This document shows, in pieces, positions 53,138 to 64,000 of a stretch of 64,000 bases of DNA (position 1 is its first letter; each line of letters begins with the position of its first letter). Below the pieces are notes generated by a model, which was given only the letters and a program-made list of their open reading frames with translations, did no database searches and was not told the DNA's origin. The position numbers and the translations under genes were made by a program. Source of the DNA: Siphlonurus alternatus (taxonomy: Eukaryota > Arthropoda > Insecta > Ephemeroptera > Siphlonuridae); assembly GCA_949825025.1 (NCBI GenBank), contig OX463779.1:27742539-27806538 (forward strand), in the 5' to 3' direction.

Positions 53138-55258
53138 GCTTTTAGTACGGTTTCAAAGTAAATCACAGCTTTTTGTGAAATAATAGCAAATCGTCGGGAA
53201 TAAGAAGCAATAAAAAAGAAAAAGTAATTTAGAAAAAAAGATTAGGGATTTTGTTTCTAAGCATTTTGATAGAATGCAAATTGGATTAAAAAAAATACAG
53301 TATTTACCTTTTCCATAATTTATCAACTGAAACAACTAATAAAATTATATTACTCATAACATAATTATATTAATACTTTGAAATTTTGTGCCGTGAGTCA
53401 AACATGACGTGTCTGCAATTTGATGAAGCACTGCAACATATGCAGCCCGGGGGATGAGGAGTTTCGAGAATCAGGCTAGGGGATGATAATGCGTGCCAGT
53501 CGCCTGCATAGAAGGAGGAGGGGGTCTATCTACACGCAGTCCGGTGATTGATGATCTTCGGGGGTAGTTCTGACTCCCTCAGCAAAGATGCAACAAGAAT
53601 ATTGAAACATGTACTCACTCTGACATAACAATACACAATAACAAATTCGAAGATTCCGACAGGATGTTACAGGAAATGCAATTTCTTGGTGTATTTTAAA
53701 CTTAAATTTTGTATACCTGTACTTTTCAGTCCACAACTTCAGGTTTTACAGTTCAATTTTGTCAGCAAGACTAAAAAACAAGCATTTTCACAGGGAAACT
53801 TATCTCCATTAAACTATACACTTCTTTGTATTACTAGCATGCTTTTTATCCTTGGAAATTATATAAAACTGTATATGCTTGGCTAAGCATTTTATTGTAA
53901 TAATTTTATCATATAAAGATGATTCAGCTAAAACTGTAATATCATTTTTATTATATACTATTTTTTGTATAAATTTAATAATAAGAAATAAGTTTTTGTA
54001 AGCAAAGTGAGGATATTTATTATTTATAAATGATTTTGCAACAAGTGTCAGGAAATAAGATTAAGAACGTTTTTACTATAACTTCGCACATGCAGCAAGA
54101 GCTGCAAAAAAAAAAAAAAAAAAAAAAAAAAAACGAATTAATTGAAGTAGATTTACGTTTGAATGAAAATCATAAAAAAACATGATTAATTTTCATACAC
54201 TTTCAATATTATTACAGCATAAAATTTGCCCACTGCTGCGAGTTTTTGGTCCACGGACCTGCCCATCATGATGGAAGTGTTTACTGAAATATCACGCGAT
54301 CATTGAACGATTTTTTTTCTACTTATATATATATATTTAAAAAAAAAACTACTAGCCGTATTTCTTTCATAATATTTGAGTTACACTCAGGACGAAAGAA
54401 GATTCATTTTTTGTTTAAAATTTAGTTTATAAATTGTTAATAAAACAAGTAAACAAGCAAATATAACATTTTTTTTCCATTTAAAGTTAAAACCCTCTTG
54501 TTTTTGCTATGACGTCATTAGTTATTATCATCTGTTGTTGTTCTACCACTCTATTAGCATTCATACCCCCAGGGATGTTGCTAGCCGTATAAGCCAAGTT
54601 GCTTTTATATTCCCCTCCATCATCTCATGGTGTGGCTTGAGGCTTAAATCCATCCAAACAGCGAGCATCCCTTTAACCACCGGTCGCTGACTGAGTCATC
54701 AACAGACCACCAAAGCGATCGTGTTTCTCGCGGTAAGGTTGGTCGACGACGTTTCCGCGATTACAGATCTGCCCTTACACTCGGTGAACCTTCAGTACAT
54801 ACAGGGGGCATGCAAATAACCGCTCAGCTGATTTCATTTGGTAAACTATTCATTCCGGAAAATTTCTCTTTGCAGCCTTGATACGCGTATAACACAGGGC
54901 ACAGAAATTAATGATACTGCAGGTGTCAGAGTTAAAATTTTCTTAAACTCTTTTTGTTTATGTTAATTACTATGCTTCATCAAGATAGAAAAATAAATGA
55001 AAAAAAAAGAATTACGATCATTTAGTGTTGTATGATGCTGCTGTAACTGTTAGGTGGTAACTTAATTATATGTTTTTCTAAAGGTGAAATATTTTTTTTT
55101 TCAATATTTTTTTTTGTAGATGTCAATTTTTGATCTATTTTAGAATAATAATATACATGATATATAGTTTATGTTATTAATCATTTTAAAGTTGTAGCTA
55201 CCGGTTCTGGTTCTATCTATCTATCTTATATTTTTAATTTAAAATGAAATGTTTAGTG

Positions 55259-55262
<4 letters not shown>

Positions 55263-55331
<69 letters not shown>
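55263..55331. repeat. (TA)n microsatellite, about 69 bp
   Basis: An uninterrupted TA dinucleotide run, the second large one in the window. Confidence 0.97.
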
Positions 55332-55335
<4 letters not shown>

Positions 55336-58300
55336 TTTTTTACTTTCTTTTTATTTAATATTCAATATAATATGTTTGAAGTTAGGTAAAAGAGACTGAA
55401 AGCCATAATAAATAATTTGGTCAACTCTAAAAGCTGACATATTGGCCACTCTCAGTGTTCTGCTACGTATTAACCCATAGCAAGTAGCTGCAGAACGCGC
55501 GGGCAGTCACCGGTCAGTTTCATCTTTTCGCCACCAGGCGTCGCTTTAAAAAGACGCTTGCGATAACGCTCGGACTCAATAGGTGATTAACAAGGCTGTA
55601 AATGGTAATTTTCCAAGGCAACGATTGTGAGTGATATTAATAATATTCATTTAAAGTGTCCATATAAGAATTATAGCTTTTTTTTTTTTCGTACTGATGC
55701 GTATTCTGTTGCATGTAAAGATCACAAGTTGTAGGATTGTAATAATAAAGCTGTCAACGATATAATATTAATTCAATGTACATGTATATTATTATAATGC
55801 TTAAATATTGTAGTTTGTTTTGCAGTATATGATAGCAATATATTTTTACTGTTATATACTAAATCATCAGATCCTGGAATGGGAACTGCATGGTTATCCC
55901 ATTACGATAATTGAATATAAAACTAATCAAGTTAAAAAGAAAAGTAATGAAACATTTTTATTATAAAAATTACTGAACGCCAATAATACTACAAAGATAA
56001 TATTTTATAGAAAAGTATAACATAAAAAAGATATTATGGTTACGTATAAATGGATGTAATTGTTTTTATACCGAATCCAGAGCATAAAAGAACTCGTGCA
56101 AGAACTTTTATTGAGAGCGTATAACGGAGCAATATAATATATTAACGTATAAATGTGTTGATCATGTAATAAACATTAATCCAGAGGCATCATGGTGGCA
56201 TGAATAATCAAGCTATATCAACAAGTAACGTAATTAACGTTAATTTATATTATACGCTAATTCAAATATACAGTATACAACAAACATGTTTACAGTACTT
56301 TCAAGTCTAAAAATATACCTCGTTTTTTTATATAATGCCATGATGTTGGGTAAAAATTATTTTTTCTTTAATCAATCATTATTAGATTGTTACAATGAAT
56401 TAGTTTTTATGATAGTCCCAGAGGTCACATTAATGCAAACTATATTGCTAGTATGCAATTTCAGTGCATTCGTAAATACTGTATAGCTTTCATTTGATAT
56501 TGTCCCTAGTGGCCCAAAAATTCATTCCATTTCATAACTTTCCCCTTTTCATCAAGTACGGGGAAAAAATTAATGGCTTTTTCTCCACTCACTGTTCAAA
56601 AAGCATAAAAAATATTACGTTCACATTGAAAATTTTACGATAACTGTGATAACAATTTACGCTTGGTGAGATGACTATATTTTACATTGCTACATATCAC
56701 TTTTGTTCACAATGCTAAATATTTGGTTAGTTTTTATGAAAAAAGTCATTTCGAATCTTAATCATAAAAAAAAGTATATAAAAAAATGTACTAACTACAT
56801 TCCCATTTAATCACGATATTCTATATACATGAAGTTGTATTATATATATTACATTTTTGTAAGAGTCACGCTATATGAAACTGAATAACAAAAAATTGTA
56901 ATCATGTTTCATGGCTAACATAGCATAATGACAAGAGACTAAAATAAATATGAATGAATGTGAGCGCTCATTAAAAATGTGAATACGGTAGAAAGTTACC
57001 TACACTATAACGGTCGGAGTACATGGAATCTGGAGATATATATTCCTGTTGAGGGTCTCATAGCTGGACCACAAAATAGGGGGATGCTGGGGAAATGACA
57101 GATTAAAAGTGAAAGCCTCAGTGCAGAAATGAGGAGAGTAGGGGTAGGACATAGCTTATAATTTATATGACGAAGAAGAGGGGTCGAGAGGATATGAGAT
57201 ATAGAAAACAATTTTAATTGTTTATTGCTCATACAGTATGCATGCTATACGGTGAAAAAAAACTGTGCTTTGTTGCTAAAAATATTATATACAAAATATA
57301 TACAAAATTTGTTTTTTTTTTTTTTTTTTTTTAGAAAACTAAAAATGTTTTTATTGTTATATTAATGATACATTTTTGTATTGATAACAAAATATATATC
57401 CATACTATTCAAAAGCATGCATAGAATCGTAAAATCCAATGTTCCCACATAAAAAAACAACAGTCCTAACTACATATTTTATACATGTGTTTGATCAATG
57501 TTTATTAATTTCACCCCAATTGATAAATTTCTATTGTTATGTTTCAGTACAACAAAATATAATATAAACCTACAACGAAAATATTTTTTGTAATAAAAGA
57601 ATTTATAAAACACATTCATCGAATTCAAACTCATTTTTTATTTTTTTTATCGATTTACTATCAATTTTTTTTTTTGCAGAAATTTGCATACTATGTGGAC
57701 TTTATTATCTCACAATGTTCGAGGTTTGCCGAAGTATTATAGTACATCCTTAATAATATAAATAATTATGAACCATTGCGATTGGTTTCTACGCTTTCAT
57801 GGGCTTGACCAGATGTGAACTATATATGGAACTTAATTTTGCTAATTAAGATTTCGATATCTGGTGTAAAATCTCAAGTTATATCTTCAACATCAATATC
57901 ACAACAACAAAAAAGTAGCATTTTCAGAAGGTAACATATTTTTGATCTTCTTAGAATGATATTTTCTCTCACCAAATCAGAAAATAAGAACACGTGTCAG
58001 ATAGAGAAAAAATATATATATAAGAGATAGAAGCATTGAGGCAACGGTTAAGCTAGGGTGGCTTTTAACATCGTCGTCAAAACTATGGTTCCCTCGACAA
58101 CATTAAACTGATACAGATGGAGAGACACACCCATTTTGACAAGGAGAGTAGAAAGATCGAGGTAACAAGCCAGAAGGGATGACCAGGACGACAGACAGAG
58201 ATTGAGTAGCCCAAGCCACCTTATATATATAGAACCACCTTACACTGGATATATGTGGAGTAAAAAGAATAAGAGGGGACTATACTAACTGGGAGGGGGG

Positions 58301-59158
58301 TTACAGAGAGTTAGCGTGAAGGAGTATTTATTAATCTAACAAATACATAACAACCCTTCTTGTAATATGACTGGCATGTGCGTATAACATGGGGTTTGTT
58401 TAATTACAACGGAAACAGATGCTTGTGTCACTTTTCCATACTCTAACCACATGATAGCTTATAAATAACATGCAAAACTTTGCAAAACTTTTCCTTATTA
58501 AATATATTCTCCCGCTATAGAATCCTGTATAATTGTAATATGCCATGTGCATGCAATGGAATTTTGAAACCCTTTTTCCTTGTTACTATATACAATTAAT
58601 CGCCCAACAACCCACATATGCTGAAAACTGTCAGAAAAGAACAATTAAATGTGGCACATTATAATTTTAAGTACTCGTGAGTACATTAACATTTCTTTAC
58701 GTTTGTAAGAGGATAAACGATGCTTGTGGTAAAAATAAGATCGCGATAAATCCTCGAGGTGACAACAAGAATCTGCTCGAGCCTCGAGGGACGTGGGTTC
58801 GATCTCTGAGGACGACAAAGATTTATATCCCGAGCTGCAGTAAATAAACACTTTTTATATAAGAGGGTGATAAAAAATGAATTGAAAATAAAGTTAAAAA
58901 ATTACTTTACTTCAAATTTCAATCTCTCCATTCCAGCCATATATCATACTAACCAGTAAGGTTAATTTGTTATTTTCATTTGTACAAAAATAATTAAAAC
59001 ATTGACTAAATATGAAAGTACTACTGCTATTTAATAATTATCTCTATAACATATTTATGCATGTCTAAAAAAAAATATAAATGCTGAGTACACACAGAAA
59101 AGATGTAAAACAAGTTCAATGTAAAGTAACTTACAATGAAGTATAATTACTATTTTAG

Positions 59159-59189
<31 letters not shown>

Positions 59190-62100
59190 CATGCATTATG
59201 CATCCACCTGGTTTATATTTACTTCATCTCTCCCTCTGGTTTCATGAAAGTAAACAACTTTTCATTATGGTGCATCTTTTTAATATAAGAGAGAAAACAA
59301 AAATGAAATCTTGTATAGAGAAGATTTAGCCTCGGTAAAGTTGCAAGGAACAAATTTTAGTCGAAAGAGGATTTTAAATTTTAATGCTCCGAGGCCATGA
59401 GAATAAGTATAATACAGCGCGCGGGCGCAGGGCTTCTATGCTGCTGCACCCTTTGGCTGCTCATGTTTCATGCACGTCCTGCTGGCTTCACGCTGGCCTC
59501 TTCGTTTCAGCCAAGTGCGCACCCTGGCCGTGTGTGGAACTTTACCGGAGCAACGCGGCCAGAGGTGTGAAAAGGGTGCAAGTTTATCGGAGGCCACGAC
59601 ACTAACGGACCAAGTCTATCAAGGGCGGTAACCAAAGAGTTGTAAGCATGGGCATGCAGTTTTGAAGTGAGAAAATATTGATGAGCTGACAAGTTACTTA
59701 TTTAAAGCTACAGCAATAGATCAGTCACATGCATAAATGAAATTTGCTTCAAATGATTTTTTAACAGAACGAAGCCTCGACAAACAAAACGAACCTATAG
59801 GTGCATTACACGCCTTTTGATGCTAAAGAACTTGCACTGTTAAAATTTCATCGTTGAAATTTTTCCTGAAATTAAAGCAATTTACAAAAATTATTGCTCA
59901 TTATTAAAACAGTAATTCTAAAGAAGAATATTAAAAAAAGGCAATGATGAAGTTTATTGAATGAATTTTAATTTAACTTGAGGGCATTTAAAGAGACTAC
60001 GTCGTTTAAAGATACTCTATATATGGTGGTAATATATTAAGATCCCACTATGCTGCTATATACGGACTTTTAAGTTGCCATTTTATAATCTGTCATATCC
60101 ATATCACGTAATACTCATATTATCTTTTATCTTCAAGATTATAATTATTATAAAAAAATCTATAGCTACTTTAGCAATTCAGTGTTAGAAAATTAATTAT
60201 AGTACAAACATGTACGGTATAAGAAAAAGTACCTCTGATTTTTTTTTTTATCTGGTATTCTCTTAAATTTTACATAACATGGGCATAATGATAATCGAGA
60301 TGCTATTCTTAAATTGAGCAGTGTAATTAGCATATTAATTGCATTGCATCAACTAACGTACATCTCTTACTTACTGTCAGACCTTATATATATATACAGT
60401 ATATACCTGAATGCTCTGCAAGTTAAAAAAATGTATAATATGAGATGCAGATATTATGATGAGGCCACTTAAAAAACAATAATAATAATGTATTGCAAAT
60501 GAGTATTTGAATTGTTAAATAATTGCAGTAAAGAGTTTTTTTTTTCTATCTGTCAGTCAAGGTCTCGTGCAGTTGGTGAGGCGTGTAATGGTCGCTCGCG
60601 TGTTTTTGTATATACCCACATAGCTACAGTACCGTGGGGAGCGCAAAACACGGATCACTCAATGTCACTATACAACAAAAATAATATACATTCCGTGATC
60701 TGTTATATTACTGGAGAAATAGAAATAAATAAATTTAAAATATTAACAACAAAAATGTATATTAATATGATTGAGTACTATTTAGAGACATAATTTATAG
60801 AACATTACGATTAAAGCTTTTACTGGACAAATAATAATGGTTATTACATTAAATACACACAAGAGCTGATGGAATGGATTGCTGTAGAGCCAGTACCAGA
60901 GTATGCAGAGTGTACGTGTTTTATGGAGCTGCGAGAGATAAGCAAGGAGGAGGACTTGGCAGGTTTATGCGACATTGCTGCGTGCTGTCACCGCGTTGGG
61001 TCACGAATCTTGCCTGTGCGTGACAGATAAAATGTAGAGTCACAGTCACCACTGAGAGGCAGAACGTCACCAGTGTGTTCCGTGGTGGAACACCCTCAAG
61101 ATTTTCTAAGGAAGGGGGCCGGGTGATCACAGTGCATGGACAACTATTTACAACAATTTACAGCGACTATATAGCTGTCACTTGAAGAGTATATTGATGT
61201 ATGATTTTATTGTTATATACTAAGCGTGAGAATTTGTAGTGAGATTCATAAATATCACTAGTAAATAATATATCGTTAATTTTAAACCATTCACGAGTAC
61301 ATTATCCACGCTAAAATAAATAATATACCTTTTCATGATGTAAGATGAATATCACATATATAGCAACTATAAAATTATTAAATGAGATTATAGCTAAATT
61401 CCATACAAAAACAATATTTTTTTAATTGAAGAATTTGTTGCAATTAAATTTATATACGTAATTTAGGCTGTAATTACAAATTTTACGGAACTATTTTTCT
61501 ATTGTTAACATGTTGAAATGTCTATCACTGACACACACCACAAGAAGTGCATTGTATTGGACTCTATACACATGCAGATAAAGAATAATAAATATAAATA
61601 CACTCTATTTATATTCTCTAATAGGTATACATATACTGTACTGTATATATAGTGTATCATGGTGCAGTGACCCCCCAACTGCAATACACCGCACATGTTG
61701 AGGGTAAAAAATTACGACTTTTTAATGACAAAATAGTTAAATTATGTCAAACATTTTGTATTTTAATGAATAGAAGGGGGAAAAAACGTAATAATGCTGC
61801 ATGCAATTAAATCGATTTTTTTAACCTAAATTTTAGTTAATTAAAAAGTATATTAAATTCCACGTTTACAAATTACTACAGCATTTGTGGTTTCTGATGC
61901 ATGCTGCATGCATATATTATGCATTTCGTCTATAAACTTATATTATAAATATATAAGAATGAGCAAGGCATATTATATATAATAATATATAAGACACTAT
62001 AAATCAAGGACACTTTTATTTATTTAAATTGTATCCTCTAATCAATAATAATAAAACTTCAATGGGCACAATGACTCTTATACAGTAGAATTTATCCACT

Positions 62101-62206
62101 CGAGTACTTCTCAGCAACAATTGCACTGACAATTTAATTTATTACAATACATCAACTTCAGGTATATAACCTTTGTGACCTTTATAATGTTAACTTTAAA
62201 ATACTG

Positions 62207-62220
62207 TCACTAGATGGCGG
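62207..62220 (+). promoter_or_regulatory. CTCF-like binding motif
   Basis: TCACTAGATGGCGG fits the conserved animal CTCF core (CCASYAGRKGGCRS) at 13 of 14 positions. CTCF is present in most arthropods and marks insulators. The match is by eye, and a single site in non-coding DNA may be fortuitous. Confidence 0.4.
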
Positions 62221-64000
62221 TAAATTGACTCAGTACATAATTTACTGTACGTACAAAAAGTGCGTTTACAACTTTTTTGTGCCTCCCTTCTCCTATAGCC
62301 ATGTTATTTTCCCCCTAATCTCCTTTATATACATACAATTTTTTTTTTTTTTACGTTCCAATCGCCCTTTGTTGTTGGTACAACTGTGGTCAAAAGTATT
62401 CACCTCCGCGGGCACGTGTTTGATGAAAGCAAATAAACCGCGCAATCGTGACAACTACTGTCACCAGCAATCGTCGTGGCCACGCCCCCTCGCCCTCGTT
62501 CCCACGGTCACGTGCTAGTGACAGATGGATGTCAAACAAATTGCCAGACGTTTAATTTGAACCATTTAAAATTACTATTTAAATCCCAGTATTTTTTTAT
62601 ATTAAATTTTGTCCATTGGTTTCTTTTGTGATCATAAATTGATTGACGGAGTGGATTTTTATTAAAATATACACTACAATGAGTGTGCAGTTTTATTTAT
62701 CTGGGAATGTCTATTTATAGAAGTTTTCTTTTTGTTATGAAGGATTTTGAAACTATCCCAAGCGTAACGATTTTATAACAATGATGTTTCAAGGTGCTCT
62801 ATGGTTTAATACTTGCTAGGATGTTTAGATATATTTATCTATTATAACAAAATACATTTTATTAAATAAATATATACATATAATTCCCTTAATTAACACT
62901 AATTGTTAAACATTACACATAAAACGGGTACATTCAAACCTAGCTGTAAGTTTTGTGCATAAAAGTTATTTTTCTCACTGCATTATTTACTATAATACAA
63001 ATTTTGATTACAAACTCATTTACAATGGAGAAAATCAGAGGAGATCTTTCCGAATTTGGAGAAACTGAGTGAAAAGACATGGCACTACTCGTTTTTATTT
63101 CCGCGTCTGTAAGCAAACTACTATACTCCAAACCAGCGAGTCAATCCAGCGACGTGTGAAGACTTCACGAAGGCCCCGTCTGACGAGGACTCGTCACTAC
63201 ACAAATAAATTCAATCGTGCGATTTCACGAGTCACTTAATTGATGTGTGTAAATAACATTCACATAACGTTCACATCAAATGTGTTGACACAGCGATGAC
63301 GTAGATATACGACTAAATGAAAAAGTAAACCTCAAGCTACATTGCACGCTATACTTTCACAATTATGTCGCATGAAGTCTGTCGCATATTTAGTTTTTAA
63401 TAAAATAAAATTTAATTGTTTAAGAACTCGATAATGATATTACGCTTTGACAATTTCATAGACATAATTTCAATTTGTTCACCATTTTTATATAAAAATG
63501 ACATAAAAATTCAACATTTTCTTATTTACTTTTATGATGCTGAATTATTAAAACAGCGTATATCTTGCCTCTTTAGCGTGCTTAAAATAATTCAGTAAAA
63601 AATAACAACAAAATGAAGTTATCATATAATTAATAAAAAATATAAATATGCATTAATATTATATTTATTTCAAATATTGAGCACGCATAACGATTACGAC
63701 ATACTCTTCAAAATTTAATTTTATAACGATTTCTAAATTATACCCAGCATTAAAATGATATTACTAAAATCTCATATATTAAATATAAAGAATTGAAAAC
63801 ATAGAAGTTAAAAGTACAAGATATTGAATCAGATCTTTAAAAATAATGTCAGTTGACTTTTATAGAAATTATTCTGTCAACGTCAAAAAATAAAAATGTA
63901 AATCCAAGACATCCTTGATGTGTCAGTAAAATTTTGAGATCATGTTTCCAGACTTACAGGTTTGACGAACCTTCACATTGACTGCATCTGAAGGTATGTA

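Larger units (their letters stand above)
50151..64000. other. Non-coding stretch to the right edge
   Basis: AT-rich DNA with homopolymer tracts: A28 at 54106-54133, T21 at 57312-57332 and T27 at 59159-59185. A (TA)n array lies at 55263-55331. GC-richer patches at 54690-54830, 55490-55600, 59410-59600 and 60880-61130 have no recognised coding content. The RING and B-box exons of Trim9 were looked for here on the minus strand and not found. Confidence 0.55.

Noticed and set aside
54106..54133. Long A and T homopolymers (also 57312-57332, 59159-59185, 27427-27445, 34347-34365) considered as retrotransposon tails
   Set aside because: No target duplications or retroelement bodies were found next to them; simple slippage tracts are sufficient.
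58740..58830. tRNA-derived SINE, from a GGTTCGATCTC word resembling a B box
   Set aside because: No A box at the right distance, no foldable tRNA arms and no 3' tail were found.
60869..61030. 53-codon plus-strand ATG frame with several cysteines
   Set aside because: It is short, has no recognised motif, and a comparable frame is open on the opposite strand.
63958..64000. Minus-strand segment at the window edge reading C-x-x-C with a GTAAGT donor, considered as a Trim9 B-box exon
   Set aside because: The donor phase needed to join the exon at 18120 (phase 0) gives a TGA stop in this segment, and the residues expected before that junction are absent. With only 43 nt visible nothing can be claimed.

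Overview
The window looks like nuclear DNA from an arthropod, most probably an insect. It is AT-rich and non-coding over almost its whole length, with many homopolymer and (TA)n tracts, canonical GT-AG introns and short GC-rich exons. No bacterial, organellar or viral gene was recognised.

The only protein-coding gene I can support is on the minus strand: a partial Trim9 (TRIM9/TRIM67-type E3 ubiquitin ligase). Five consecutive internal exons were found at 18025-18120, 16057-16290, 8671-8827, 6801-6940 and 1-95, the last running off the left edge. Their phases agree (0-0, 0-0, 0-1, 1-0, 0-). Together they give 240 residues in one open frame: the end of the post-B-box coiled coil, the COS box (microtubule binding) and most of the fibronectin type III domain. 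The SPRY domain should lie to the left of position 1. No RING or B-box exon was found up to position 64000, so the 5' exons probably lie beyond the right edge behind an intron of more than 45 kb. That is inference; part of 18-64 kb could instead be intergenic or host nested genes.

The rest is intron-like DNA with several non-autonomous DNA transposons defined by their ends: a 992-bp hAT-like element with 57-bp perfect inverted ends and an 8-bp target duplication (5273-6264); a second hAT-like element of 736 bp (49415-50150); a 514-bp element with 5-bp duplications (33789-34302); a 1.8-kb element with TA duplications carrying an exon-like transcription unit and a 150-nt hairpin (43057-44857); and two fold-back copies of one MITE family (2022-2347 and 29285-29690).

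Two short words are strongly over-represented by eye: the palindromic cAMP-response element TGACGTCA (11 exact copies, six of them inside four of these elements) and CATGCAG (21 copies listed on the plus strand). Other signals worth checking are a pre-miRNA-like hairpin in a Trim9 intron (17901-17973), a four-site CAGCTG cluster (46580-46681), a CTCF-like site (62207-62220) and an X-box-like site (3948-3962). I found no tRNA, rRNA, CRISPR array or complete autonomous transposon.
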